Source of the DNA: Alphaproteobacteria bacterium
Lineage (GTDB): Bacteria > Pseudomonadota > Alphaproteobacteria > Micavibrionales > Micavibrionaceae
Direction of reading: 5' to 3'
Assembly (NCBI GenBank): GCA_028277665.1
Contig: JANQFU010000068.1
Location: 1-56,988 of the forward strand
Length of the DNA stretch: 56,988 nucleotides
A program made the translations under genes and the position numbers. Positions 27,284 through 37,045 of the stretch are shown here, piece by piece. Positions within the stretch are counted from its first letter, which is position 1. Every line of letters starts with the position of its first letter. The notes under the pieces were generated by a model. That model ran no database searches and was not told where the DNA came from. It saw only the letters and a list, made by a program, of their open reading frames with translations.

Positions 27284-30200
27284 ATGACATCGAAGCGCCT
27301 GCTGAGTACGGCCTCGATTCTGGTTCTGGCTTTATGTGGCGCCGGAACGCCTGCGCTTGCGGGACCAACCGGCGCGGATGTCGTCGCCGGACAGGCCACG
27401 ATTTCCGTGGACGGATCGACGACGACGATTACCCAGCTTTCCCAGAGGGCCGTCATCGAATGGCAGGATTTCTCGATAGACGCCGGAGAACTGGCCAGAT
27501 TTCTTCAGAATAATGCCGATTCTGCCGTTCTGAACAAAGTGATTTCCTCCCTGCCTTCGCATATTCTCGGGGAGTTACAGGCCAACGGAAAAGTCTTTCT
27601 TGTGAACCCGAACGGGATTGTCATCGGCGCGGGCGCGCAGATCAATGCGGCGGAGTTTATTGCCTCCACACTGAACGTCGCCACGCAATCCTTCATGGAT
27701 GGCGGCGACCTCACATTCAGCGGGGACAGCACATCCGCGATCATCAATCTCGGGGAGGTCCATGCGGGTCAGGGCGATGTGTTCCTGATCGCCCGGCAGG
27801 TGCGCAACGAGGGCAGGATTTCCGCCCCGCAAGGCGAAGCGGGCCTGATTGCGGGCGGAGAGGTTTATTTAAGCACCGAACGGACAGGCGGCAGCGGCAG
27901 CCGGGTCTCGGTAAAGGCGAGCGAACTCGCGGTGGAACTGCGCGAGAAACTTAAGGGCAAGACCGGGATCGACAATCAGGGGATTATCGAGGCCGCCCGT
28001 GCAAGTCTTCTGGCGCAGGACGCGGATCTTTACGATCTGGCGGTGAACAATCGCGGCGTGATCCGCACGCGCGGCCTGTCCATGGGACCGGACGGGACGA
28101 TCCGCCTTTTTGCGAGCGGACGTGGCGGCAGTGTCCGGCACAGCGGCTTCATCACCGCGCGCACCTATGACGGCTCCGGCGGGCGGGTCGAGGTTCTGGG
28201 CGATCATATCGCGCTGAAAAGCGGCTCCAGTATTAATGCGTCGGCGGTTCCTTTGCCCGGATACAAGCCGGATTTCTCCGGCGGCACGGTCCTGATCGGC
28301 GGGGATTATCAGGGCGGCGGCGATATTCAAACGGCCAGAACCACCGTGATGGAAGAGGGCGCCAGCATCTCGGCGGACGGTGCGGGCACGGGCGGCGGCG
28401 GAACAGTCATTCTCTGGTCGGATGAAGAAACGGCCTTCTCCGGAACAATCTCCGCGACGAGCGGCACGGAGGGCGGCGACGGCGGGTTTGTGGAAACCTC
28501 CGGCAAGGACACGCTCAAAGTCGGCGAAAACGCGCGGGTCGATACGCGCGCGCTGAACAGCAGCGGCGAAAGCGGCGCATGGCTTCTCGACCCGACGGAT
28601 GTGAGCATCACGGACGCCGCGGGCGGCGGAGACATCATCGACACGACGATCAGCGCGAACCTCGACACGAACGGATCCGTCACGATCACGACGAGCGGGT
28701 CCGGCGCGGATGACGGCGACATCACGGTCTCAAACGCGACCATCCAGTATAGCGGAGCAGGATCGCAGGCCGACCTGACCCTGAAGGCGCATAATACGAT
28801 CGACATCTATAACAGCGCCATCGAAAGCACGAACGGCGGCGGCCTCAATGTTACCCTCAATGCCGACAGCGACGGCTCCGGCGCGGGCGCGATCAGCCTC
28901 ACAGGCTCGACCATCACCACCGAAGGCGGCGACTTTGTCGCGGGCGGCGGCGCGGACCCGCTGACTGCGGCGGCTTATGCGCCGGCGGGGAGAGACGCCG
29001 GAGTCGGCCTCTGGGACTCCGGCATTACAACCGGGGCCGGAAATATCACCCTGACCGGGCACGGGCATGATGATTCAGGAGCCGCCGGTGCCCGGTTCGG
29101 CATCCGTGTAAATGGGCGGTCCGCATTGTCAACAACGTCCGGCGAGATCACCCTGACCGGAACGGCCGGAGCGGGAGACCGTTATAATATCGGCGTCATT
29201 ATTTCCGGCATGAACGACGGCGAGACGACCCTGCCCGAAAATGAAACCATGATCACGTCCGAGACCGGCGCGATCTCGATTACCGGACAGGGCGCGGGAA
29301 CCGCGGATCTGAACCATGGCGTCAAAATAAACAACGACGCTGTTATCCGCTCGACCGGGACGGGCGCGGACGCGGCCACGATTACGGTTAACGGAACGGC
29401 CGGCGCCGGCGCCGGACTTGGTAATGCCGGGGTCGATATTTCCGGTTCCGGGACAATTTTTACATCGGCCTATGGCGACATTTTCATCACCGGTCAGGGG
29501 AATTCGGACGGCGATAGCGGCAGCTATCAGAATCGCGGTGTCGCTCTTCACGCCGCAACGTTGTCCTCGACCGGGACGGGCGCGAACGCCGCGACAATTA
29601 CGCTCGACGGGACCGGCGGTCCCGGGGGCAGTTTTCAAAATGACGGCGTTTTTATCTCCTCCGGTCTTCTGACGTCTGTGGACGGGGATCTTTCGATTAC
29701 CGGCCGGGCCGGCGGAACCGGTTCGGCAAGCTATCAGAATGCAGGCATAAACATTCAAAATTCAAGTCTGGTTTCTTCGGGGACGGGCGAAAACGCAGCG
29801 ACAATCACACTCGACGGAACGGGCGGGACAGGGACCCACCATCATTATGGCGTACACCTTTCCTCCGGAACAAATGTGACCTCCGCCGACGGGAATATCT
29901 CCATCACCGGACAGGGGGGCGGGGACGGGACCGGCAACAGGAATTATGGGATCTTTGTCGCCAGCGCCGCCGTAGTGGAATCAACCGGAACGAATGCGGA
30001 TGCGGCTAAAATTATCCTCGACGGGACCGGCGGGGACGGAGAGGATATCAATCACGGTGTTTATCTCGCAAAAGGATCGATGGCGTCAGCCTACGGCGAT
30101 ATCTCGATTACCGGACAGGGCGGATCGAATGGCGTGGCGACCAGTAATTCCAATCTCGGATTCAATGCGGACGGCGGGACAATTTCCTCGACCGGCACGG

Positions 30201-33200
30201 GCGCGGACGCGGCGAAAATCACAATCGACGGAACAGGCGGGGCCGGCAACAATTATAACATCGGCATTCAGCTCAATGGAGCAGACGTTTCTTCCGTCGA
30301 CGGCGATATTTCTTTTATCGGTCAGGGAGGAAGCCGCGGCGGGGCGGGAAGTCAAACAGCGGGAGGCATCTATCTCATCCGGGGCGCCAGCGTAAGTTCG
30401 ACCGGCACGGGGGCGGATGCGGCGGCGATCACCCTGCACGGCACCGGCGGGGCGGGGGATACTGATAATCGCGGCGTATATATTGCGGGCATGAATGACG
30501 GCGCGACGACGACGGCGGCGGAGGAGACGCAGATCACCTCGGTGGACGGCACGATTGCGATCACCGGGCGCGGGGGCGGTATACCGGACGGGAGCGGGAG
30601 GTATGGGCGTGGCGTTTTTATCACGAATGAGGCCGTTATCAAAAGCACGGGCGCCGGCGGCGATATCACGATTCACGGAACGGGGAGCAATACGACGGGT
30701 CAGACGGGACTTTTTATCACCGACACAGATACTCTGATCGAGACGGGAGCGGCGGATATCAATCTCACCGGGATCGGGGGCAGCGGGAGTCCCTCCGACA
30801 CATCGGGTTTGGCTCTTTCCGGCGCTTCCGTGCTTTCCGACAGCGGCGCAATTACGCTTTATGGAGAATCCGGCGGTCCCGGCGGAGACGGCGGGACAAG
30901 TTTCAATAACCCCGTCAGCATTAACGGAACCGTTCAAACGACAAGCGCCGTCTCCGGTAAGGGGAAGATTACGATCATCGGAAACGGTCTCACCGATGAC
31001 ACGCTCAACAGCAGGGGCGTGATCGTTCAGGGGGATATTCTGACGAATGCCGGGGATATCCTGATCAAGGGTCAGTCGGAGACGTCTCTCAGCATCGGGA
31101 CATGGCAACACCCGACCATTCAGTCCACGGGCGGCGGAACGATTACGTTCGATGTGTCTTCGGACGATCCCGCGGCCAGTCAAAGGCTTAATTTCAATGT
31201 GAACGACGTTTACACCCAGACGATCGGCGGGGCGGGAACGTCGGCGATCACGATCATTGCCGATGAGGTCACCTATGCTTCTACAGCCCTTCTCACCGTG
31301 GATTTTCAGACTTCCGGCGACATCACAATTCTGACGGCAACGGAAGGACAAGACATCAGCCTCGGCGATAGCGCCGGGACGGCGGGGCTGAACATCGCGC
31401 AGGAATTTCTGGATTTCTTTAATCCGGGCGGTCGCCTCATCATCGGCGACAGCACGGGCGCATCGGGCGTGACGACGGTGTCCGGGCTGGATATGTTCAC
31501 CAATGACTACGACATTTACGGCGGGACGATTTATGCGGACAGCCTCACGAATGTGGACGGCTCGACATCCACACTGAACGCGCTCGCGGGGGATCTCTAT
31601 TACACCGAGGACGACGTGGAGGACGGCGTCGGGGCGGGGATCCTGGACGAGGTGAAAGCCTATTTCACCGCCGCGCGGGATCTGATCCTGCGGCCCGAGG
31701 ATCCGGCGGACAATATCAAGATTAACGGCGGCGGCGGGACCGGCGGGCTCTTTGAGTTTGAAGCGGCAGACCTTGCGGGCTTTACCGGCGCCGGGCGGAA
31801 CCTTGTGATCGGCGATCCCGTGGCCGGAACGGGAACCGTCAATATCTCCGCCCTTGATATGAGCGGGACGGCGACCTACGGGATCGGCTTCGCGGGCGAT
31901 ATCATCAACGTCAGCGGCGACATCACAAGCGGGCATAATTTGTCCCTCACGGCCGATACGGTGAACTTTAGCAATTATAGCCTGACCGCCGCGCGGGATC
32001 TGACCGTCGCGCCGATGACAGACAGCCGCGACATGAGCATCAATGGCGGCGGGGTGGGATTGATCGTCAGTGCTGCGGCGCTTGCGAATTTGACTGCCGA
32101 CAGCGACGGGAACGGCAGCGGCGACCTCATCTTCGGCGATGAAGAAGCCGGAACCGGCACACTCCTCGTCTATACGGGCGGCGCGCTGGATCTCTCGGCG
32201 GAGACTTACGGACTCGCGTTCTATGGAAGAAAACTCACCACGGACGGAAATATCCTGAGCGGGGCGGATCTCACCGTCCGCGCGGATGATCTGGATATCG
32301 GCGCCTATACGCTCTCGGCCAAAGAGAATGTGTCCGTGAGCCCGAACGCCCTGGACGGAGCCGACACGATTACGCTTGATGAAGAGGCCGGAACACTGAA
32401 CTTCGGCGGGTTCACGGGCACGACCGTCAACCTCTCGCAACTCGTCCATGACAGCGACACAAACGGCTCGGGCATGCTGGTTGTCGGCGATGCGGGCAGC
32501 GGCGATTTCCTGTGGCGCAGCGATGATTTCGACATGAATGTCATACAGGCCCATACGGGCGGGGACCTGACGCTGGAGACGGTCACGGCGAACCCGGCCC
32601 GGAACTGGGGTCTTGGAGACGGGACGGGCGGCGACGCGGGCTTCGCGTTCACGACCGCGCAGCTTGAGGCTGTGAGCATCGGCGGGGCGCTGGTCCTCGG
32701 TGACGCGGCGGGGACCGGAACGATCGGGATCGCGGATCTCTCCGGCGCAAGCCTCGGTTACGGACTCCGCGCGACCGGCGGATCCATTGACATCGGCGGC
32801 TGGAACGCGGGCGGCGAAGACGTCACGCTGACCGCCCGGACGGGAGACATTACGACATCGGGCGGGCTGATCTCCGGCGGCGCGTTCGTCCTCAGCGCGG
32901 CGGGCGATATCGCGACGGCAGGCGCGCACCTGAACACCTCGGCGACGAGCCTCACCTACACGACGGGCGGAGATCTGTATCTTGACACGAACGCGGCGCT
33001 GGATCTTCTGTCCGGATATCAGACGGGGACGGGAGAGATCGAAATCACCGCGGGCGGCGGAGATCTGGACGTCAGCGGCGCTTTAAGCAGCACGGCCACA
33101 GGCGCGTCGTCCCTCACGCTCCGCGCGGCGGAGACGATTGAATTTTCGGGCGGCGCGGACGTGACGATCGCGGGCGGCGGAAGTCTTGACGTCATCCTCA

Positions 33201-36200
33201 ACGCCGATAGCGACGCAGATCGGAGCGGCGCGATCGTCCTCCCCGATATCACGATCTCCACGGGCGGCGGCGACGTCACCATGGGCGGCGGGGCGGATCC
33301 GGCGACCGAGGCGGCGTGGGGGATGGACGGACATGGCAAAGGAATCAGACTTGACGGCACCCGGATTACGACGGGCGCGGGGAATATTACGCTTACGGGT
33401 CACGGGTATGATAGACGGGAATATGGATCAGTCCATGGTGTCTACATATTGGGGGATACCTCTCTTCAAACAACAACCGGCGCTATCACTGTAACCGGAA
33501 CCGGCGGAGGTGGTAAGGAACAAAATCACGGTGTTCTGATTGAGGATAGCGGCACGCAAATCTTAAGCGACAATGCAATCACCATCACAGGAACAGGCGG
33601 TGCGAACGGATTTGCCAGCAATTATAATTATGGGGTAAGAATTCGCTCCTCCGCCCAAATTGGCTCTGAAGGAAGTGATGTTAACATCACCCTGACTGGA
33701 ACAGGGGGAGCCGGAGACGATAATAACGTAGGGGTTTATGTTGGCGGCAGCAGTAAAATTTTGAGTGACAACGCGATCACCATCACCGGCACGGGCGGGT
33801 CGAACGGTCAGACGGGGAGCAATAGTAATTACGGTGTTAACATCTCCTCATCCGCACAGATCGGCTCGACAAACAGCAATGCCGAGATTTCCCTGACCGG
33901 GAGCGGCGGGGACGGAGAAGATAATAACTACGGCGTTCGAATTTATAGCAGCGGCACGAAGGTTCTGAGTGACAACGCGATCACCATCACCGGCACGGGC
34001 GGATCGAATGGACAGACGGGCAGCAACTCTAATCTCGGCATTATGATAAATTCGCCCGCCCAGATCGGTTTCGAAGGGAGCAATGCCGCCATCACCCTGA
34101 CCGGGACGGGCGGAGCGGGGGAGGACTATAATTACGGTGTTCATGTCACGGGCGCCGGTACGCAGGTTCTGAGCGACAACGCCATTACAATCACAGGAAC
34201 CGGCGGGTCGAACGGACAGGCGGGAAGTAATGCTAATCACGGTATTGTGGTCAATGCGTCCGCCCAGGTCGGTTCCGAAGGGAGCAACGCCGCGATTACC
34301 CTGACCGGGACGGGCGGGGCCGGGGAGGACACGAACGCGGGCGTCTGGATTTCGAGCGACGGCACAAAGATCCTGAGCGATAATGCCGTTACGATCACAG
34401 GAACCGGCGGGTCGAACGGACAGGCGGCAAGCACAAATAACTACGGTGTCATCGTGTATGACGGCGCGCAAATTGGTTCCGAGGACAGCACAGCCGATAT
34501 CACCCTGACCGGGACGGGGGGCAACGGCAGCAGCGTCAACTTCGGTGTCTCTCTAGCTCTCAATACAAACCTCCTGAGCGATAACGCGATCACAATCACG
34601 GGCACGGGCGGATCGAACGGCCGGGCGGAAGGATATTCTAATAACGGGATTATCGTGCAGCTTTCCGGCGGTATCGGCTCTGAGGGCAGTAATGCTGCGA
34701 TCACCCTGACCGGAACCGGCGGAGCTGGAAGCCACTACAATTCCGGTGTTGTCGTTCATCACGATGGAACCCGAATCCTGAGTGACAATGCAATTACAAT
34801 CACGGGAACCGGCGGAGATGGAGAGCATAACAATCGCGGCGTTTCTGTCAGTTCGTCCGCCCAGATCGGCTCCGAAGGGAGCAACGCCGCCATTACCCTG
34901 ACCGGGACGGGCGGGGATGGAGGGCGCTCCAATTCCGGTGTTGTCGTTTATCACGATGAAACCCGAATCCTGAGCGACAACGCCATTACAATCACAGGAA
35001 CCGGCGGGTCGAACGGACAGGCGGCAAGCACAAATAACTACGGTGTCGTCGTGTATGACGGCGCGCAAATCGGTTTTGAAGACAGTGCTGCCGCCATCAC
35101 CCTGACCGGGACGGGCGGAGCGGGAGAGGACTATAATTACGGTGTTTATGTCACGGGCGCCGGTACGCAGGTTTTGAGCGATCATGCGATTACACTCAAC
35201 GGCACGGGCGGTTCGAACGGGCAGACCGGCAGCGATGCAAACCGCGGTGTTCTTGTCGCCAGTTCCGCGGAAATCGGCTCTGTGAACAGTTCCGCGGCCA
35301 TTGCCCTGACCGGCGTCGGCGGGACCGGCGGGGGTTCGAACACCGGCGTCTGGATTATAAACGAGGGCACAAAAATTCTGAGCGATCATGCCATCACGAT
35401 ACAGGGCCGGGGATGGGGAACGGGTGAGGATAACGAGGACATCTGGATTTCCGCCGCGACGGTTTCGGCGTCCGGGAATCTGACCCTTATCGGAGATACG
35501 TTCGATCTCAGGACCGCCCCTGTTCTCTCTTCGACCGGCACATTGACGCTGAAGAACCGGACGGGCGGGGCGTCGATCGGCGTGTCGGGCGGGGCCGGGG
35601 ACCTGGACTTTTCGGATGCGTTTCTGGCAAAGTTCACAATCGGCGCCGGGCTTGTGATCGGCGATAGCGGCGGGACGACCGGCGCGGTCGACGTGGATGG
35701 CTGGGATCTTTCAGCGGCGGGGCATGACGTCGAGATTTACGGCTCCGCGATCAATGTGGGTGGCGGGCTGGACACGCCGGGGGCGCTGACCTTCGGGACG
35801 AACACATTCACCTATGACGCGAGCGCGATTCGGGCGGCGCGGGATCTGACCTTTACCGGTCGCAGGCCGGGGACCCTCAGCATTGCGGGCGCGGGCGGGC
35901 TTGAGAGTACGGGCGGCGCGGCGTCCCTGAGCGCTGCGAACGGGATTGCGCTGTCCGGCGCGCTGGATGTGTTCGGGTCTTTGACCGTCAGCGCGGGCGG
36001 CGGCGATTTTGAGACGGGCGCGTCCGTGAGCGCGGGCGCGGATATCGACATCACGGCAAAAGACATGGTGATTGGCGGGCCGATTTCGGCGGGCGGAGAC
36101 ATGACTCTCCTGCCCTGGCGCGCGGCCTCGTCCATCGGGCTTGGCGGGGCGGCCGGGGCTTTCAGCCTCAATGATGCGGAGCTTGCAAATCTGTCCGTCG

Positions 36201-37045
36201 GCGGGCTGCTGACCATCGGTTATGAGACAAGCGGCACGGGCGCTTTGCGCATGAACAGCGTGGATGTGTCGGCGGGCGCATATGACGTCGCGCTCTACGC
36301 CGGAGAGATTGTCGGGCGGCGCGGATTCTCGGCGGACGGCGCGGTTTCCATGACGGCCTATGAAGGAGACGTCAATCTCGGCGGGACAACGCGAGCGGCC
36401 GGGACCGGTAATACGCTTGTTCTGGCGTCTCTCAACGGGAATGTGAGCGCCGGAAGGCTCGATCCCGGGGCCGGGCGGTTCCTTGTCTATACCGGAAGCT
36501 ACGGGCAGAGCCGCGTGCCGTCCGCCGCCGTTCGCCGACTTGGGGTGCGTTACGGCGACCTGCCGCCGGGGGACGTGACGGCGGGAAGGGACAGGGTTTT
36601 CTATCGGCAGGGCGCGGGGGAACTGGCCTCGGAGGTGAATGTCATGCCGGAAGTGGATCAGGTCCGGCGCGCGATGGAAGCCGTCCCCGGGATGGCGATG
36701 CGGGTCGGCAAAATGGTCACCGAACTCATGCGTCCGAAAAAGCCGCCGGAAAACATGCCTGAAACCCCGCTTGAGCCGACCGGGCCGGAACTGTCTCCGG
36801 TTCCGTCTGACTCTGCCTCCTCCTCCTCCTCGTCAGAAGATCCTGCGGGGGCTTACGATTCGTCCGAAGACCGCCCAAAGCGCGAGCCGCCGCCTGGCGC
36901 GCGGGAGCCCGCCGAGCCTGAAATCATCGTAGGCGATCGCCCGGTTAACGACGAAGGCGCCGAGGGCGTCGGCATCCCGGGCAGCGAGTGCACCGCCGAT
37001 CCCGAGCAAGGCATCACCTGCACCGGAGCCGCACAAGCCGAATAA
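27284..37045 (+). CDS. Giant filamentous-haemagglutinin-like (TPS) adhesin
   Basis: A 3253-residue surface protein. A Sec signal peptide (cleavage after ALA26) is followed by a two-partner-secretion (TPS) domain (about residues 27-180) with the hallmark NPNGIVIGAGAQINAAEF. The rest is a predicted beta-helix of Gly/Thr/Asn-rich repeats: array A (about residues 690-1140), a central region with repeated LVIGD...GTGT...DLS segments, array B (about 2085-2720), and more LVIGD-type repeats. A Pro/Ser/Glu-rich tail ends in SECTADPEQGITCTGAAQAE. Apart from Cys18 in the signal peptide, Cys3236 and Cys3246 are the only cysteines. Such proteins cross the outer membrane through a TpsB pore; none is encoded in this window. 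It follows the type I adaptor gene but, having a Sec signal, is probably not a type I substrate. Confidence 0.93.
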   Translation: MTSKRLLSTASILVLALCGAGTPALAGPTGADVVAGQATISVDGSTTTITQLSQRAVIEWQDFSIDAGELARFLQNNADSAVLNKVISSLPSHILGELQANGKVFLVNPNGIVIGAGAQINAAEFIASTLNVATQSFMDGGDLTFSGDSTSAIINLGEVHAGQGDVFLIARQVRNEGRISAPQGEAGLIAGGEVYLSTERTGGSGSRVSVKASELAVELREKLKGKTGIDNQGIIEAARASLLAQDADLYDLAVNNRGVIRTRGLSMGPDGTIRLFASGRGGSVRHSGFITARTYDGSGGRVEVLGDHIALKSGSSINASAVPLPGYKPDFSGGTVLIGGDYQGGGDIQTARTTVMEEGASISADGAGTGGGGTVILWSDEETAFSGTISATSGTEGGDGGFVETSGKDTLKVGENARVDTRALNSSGESGAWLLDPTDVSITDAAGGGDIIDTTISANLDTNGSVTITTSGSGADDGDITVSNATIQYSGAGSQADLTLKAHNTIDIYNSAIESTNGGGLNVTLNADSDGSGAGAISLTGSTITTEGGDFVAGGGADPLTAAAYAPAGRDAGVGLWDSGITTGAGNITLTGHGHDDSGAAGARFGIRVNGRSALSTTSGEITLTGTAGAGDRYNIGVIISGMNDGETTLPENETMITSETGAISITGQGAGTADLNHGVKINNDAVIRSTGTGADAATITVNGTAGAGAGLGNAGVDISGSGTIFTSAYGDIFITGQGNSDGDSGSYQNRGVALHAATLSSTGTGANAATITLDGTGGPGGSFQNDGVFISSGLLTSVDGDLSITGRAGGTGSASYQNAGINIQNSSLVSSGTGENAATITLDGTGGTGTHHHYGVHLSSGTNVTSADGNISITGQGGGDGTGNRNYGIFVASAAVVESTGTNADAAKIILDGTGGDGEDINHGVYLAKGSMASAYGDISITGQGGSNGVATSNSNLGFNADGGTISSTGTGADAAKITIDGTGGAGNNYNIGIQLNGADVSSVDGDISFIGQGGSRGGAGSQTAGGIYLIRGASVSSTGTGADAAAITLHGTGGAGDTDNRGVYIAGMNDGATTTAAEETQITSVDGTIAITGRGGGIPDGSGRYGRGVFITNEAVIKSTGAGGDITIHGTGSNTTGQTGLFITDTDTLIETGAADINLTGIGGSGSPSDTSGLALSGASVLSDSGAITLYGESGGPGGDGGTSFNNPVSINGTVQTTSAVSGKGKITIIGNGLTDDTLNSRGVIVQGDILTNAGDILIKGQSETSLSIGTWQHPTIQSTGGGTITFDVSSDDPAASQRLNFNVNDVYTQTIGGAGTSAITIIADEVTYASTALLTVDFQTSGDITILTATEGQDISLGDSAGTAGLNIAQEFLDFFNPGGRLIIGDSTGASGVTTVSGLDMFTNDYDIYGGTIYADSLTNVDGSTSTLNALAGDLYYTEDDVEDGVGAGILDEVKAYFTAARDLILRPEDPADNIKINGGGGTGGLFEFEAADLAGFTGAGRNLVIGDPVAGTGTVNISALDMSGTATYGIGFAGDIINVSGDITSGHNLSLTADTVNFSNYSLTAARDLTVAPMTDSRDMSINGGGVGLIVSAAALANLTADSDGNGSGDLIFGDEEAGTGTLLVYTGGALDLSAETYGLAFYGRKLTTDGNILSGADLTVRADDLDIGAYTLSAKENVSVSPNALDGADTITLDEEAGTLNFGGFTGTTVNLSQLVHDSDTNGSGMLVVGDAGSGDFLWRSDDFDMNVIQAHTGGDLTLETVTANPARNWGLGDGTGGDAGFAFTTAQLEAVSIGGALVLGDAAGTGTIGIADLSGASLGYGLRATGGSIDIGGWNAGGEDVTLTARTGDITTSGGLISGGAFVLSAAGDIATAGAHLNTSATSLTYTTGGDLYLDTNAALDLLSGYQTGTGEIEITAGGGDLDVSGALSSTATGASSLTLRAAETIEFSGGADVTIAGGGSLDVILNADSDADRSGAIVLPDITISTGGGDVTMGGGADPATEAAWGMDGHGKGIRLDGTRITTGAGNITLTGHGYDRREYGSVHGVYILGDTSLQTTTGAITVTGTGGGGKEQNHGVLIEDSGTQILSDNAITITGTGGANGFASNYNYGVRIRSSAQIGSEGSDVNITLTGTGGAGDDNNVGVYVGGSSKILSDNAITITGTGGSNGQTGSNSNYGVNISSSAQIGSTNSNAEISLTGSGGDGEDNNYGVRIYSSGTKVLSDNAITITGTGGSNGQTGSNSNLGIMINSPAQIGFEGSNAAITLTGTGGAGEDYNYGVHVTGAGTQVLSDNAITITGTGGSNGQAGSNANHGIVVNASAQVGSEGSNAAITLTGTGGAGEDTNAGVWISSDGTKILSDNAVTITGTGGSNGQAASTNNYGVIVYDGAQIGSEDSTADITLTGTGGNGSSVNFGVSLALNTNLLSDNAITITGTGGSNGRAEGYSNNGIIVQLSGGIGSEGSNAAITLTGTGGAGSHYNSGVVVHHDGTRILSDNAITITGTGGDGEHNNRGVSVSSSAQIGSEGSNAAITLTGTGGDGGRSNSGVVVYHDETRILSDNAITITGTGGSNGQAASTNNYGVVVYDGAQIGFEDSAAAITLTGTGGAGEDYNYGVYVTGAGTQVLSDHAITLNGTGGSNGQTGSDANRGVLVASSAEIGSVNSSAAIALTGVGGTGGGSNTGVWIINEGTKILSDHAITIQGRGWGTGEDNEDIWISAATVSASGNLTLIGDTFDLRTAPVLSSTGTLTLKNRTGGASIGVSGGAGDLDFSDAFLAKFTIGAGLVIGDSGGTTGAVDVDGWDLSAAGHDVEIYGSAINVGGGLDTPGALTFGTNTFTYDASAIRAARDLTFTGRRPGTLSIAGAGGLESTGGAASLSAANGIALSGALDVFGSLTVSAGGGDFETGASVSAGADIDITAKDMVIGGPISAGGDMTLLPWRAASSIGLGGAAGAFSLNDAELANLSVGGLLTIGYETSGTGALRMNSVDVSAGAYDVALYAGEIVGRRGFSADGAVSMTAYEGDVNLGGTTRAAGTGNTLVLASLNGNVSAGRLDPGAGRFLVYTGSYGQSRVPSAAVRRLGVRYGDLPPGDVTAGRDRVFYRQGAGELASEVNVMPEVDQVRRAMEAVPGMAMRVGKMVTELMRPKKPPENMPETPLEPTGPELSPVPSDSASSSSSSEDPAGAYDSSEDRPKREPPPGAREPAEPEIIVGDRPVNDEGAEGVGIPGSECTADPEQGITCTGAAQAE
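28859..29078 (+). repeat. Header module preceding repeat array A
   Basis: In-frame segment encoding NADSDGSGAGAISLTGSTIT through ITTGAGNITLTGHGHDDSG. A closely related segment at 33200-33416 precedes array B, so the adhesin contains two header-plus-array cassettes. Confidence 0.75.
29341..30700 (+). repeat. Adhesin repeat array A
   Basis: Seven in-frame units of about 205-216 bases (last spacing about 246), with phase-equivalent points at 29351, 29567, 29776, 29981, 30188, 30398 and about 30644. Each unit encodes SSTGTGADAATITLDGTGG...YGV...SADGDISITGQGG, two turns of a beta-helix. Units are diverged at DNA level. Confidence 0.8.
33200..33416 (+). repeat. Header module preceding repeat array B
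   Basis: Encodes NADSDADRSGAIVLPDITIS through ITTGAGNITLTGHGYDRR, the second copy of the header found at 28859-29078. Confidence 0.75.
33540..35440 (+). repeat. Adhesin repeat array B
   Basis: Ten in-frame units, 192-204 bases apart, with the conserved CTGAGCGACAAYGC block at 33561, 33761, 33965, 34169, 34373, 34574, 34778, 34970, 35174 and 35378. Each encodes LSDNAITITGTGGSNGQ then AQIGSEGSNAAITLTGTGG. Several units are nearly identical in DNA, for example the pairs starting at 34373 and 34970 and at 34169 and 35174, suggesting recent duplication or gene conversion. Confidence 0.88.

Noticed and set aside
27320..27365. Lipoprotein signal in the giant adhesin (LALC)
   Set aside because: The residue before Cys is Leu, not Gly/Ala/Ser, and a normal signal-peptidase I site (ALA then G) follows.
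30086..32929. A 947-codon open frame opposite the giant adhesin
   Set aside because: Antisense shadow of repeat-rich coding sequence; no ribosome-binding site and no recognisable fold.
33540..35440. CRISPR array
   Set aside because: Repeats are 192-204 bases, in frame and translated; there are no short direct repeats with unique spacers and no cas genes.
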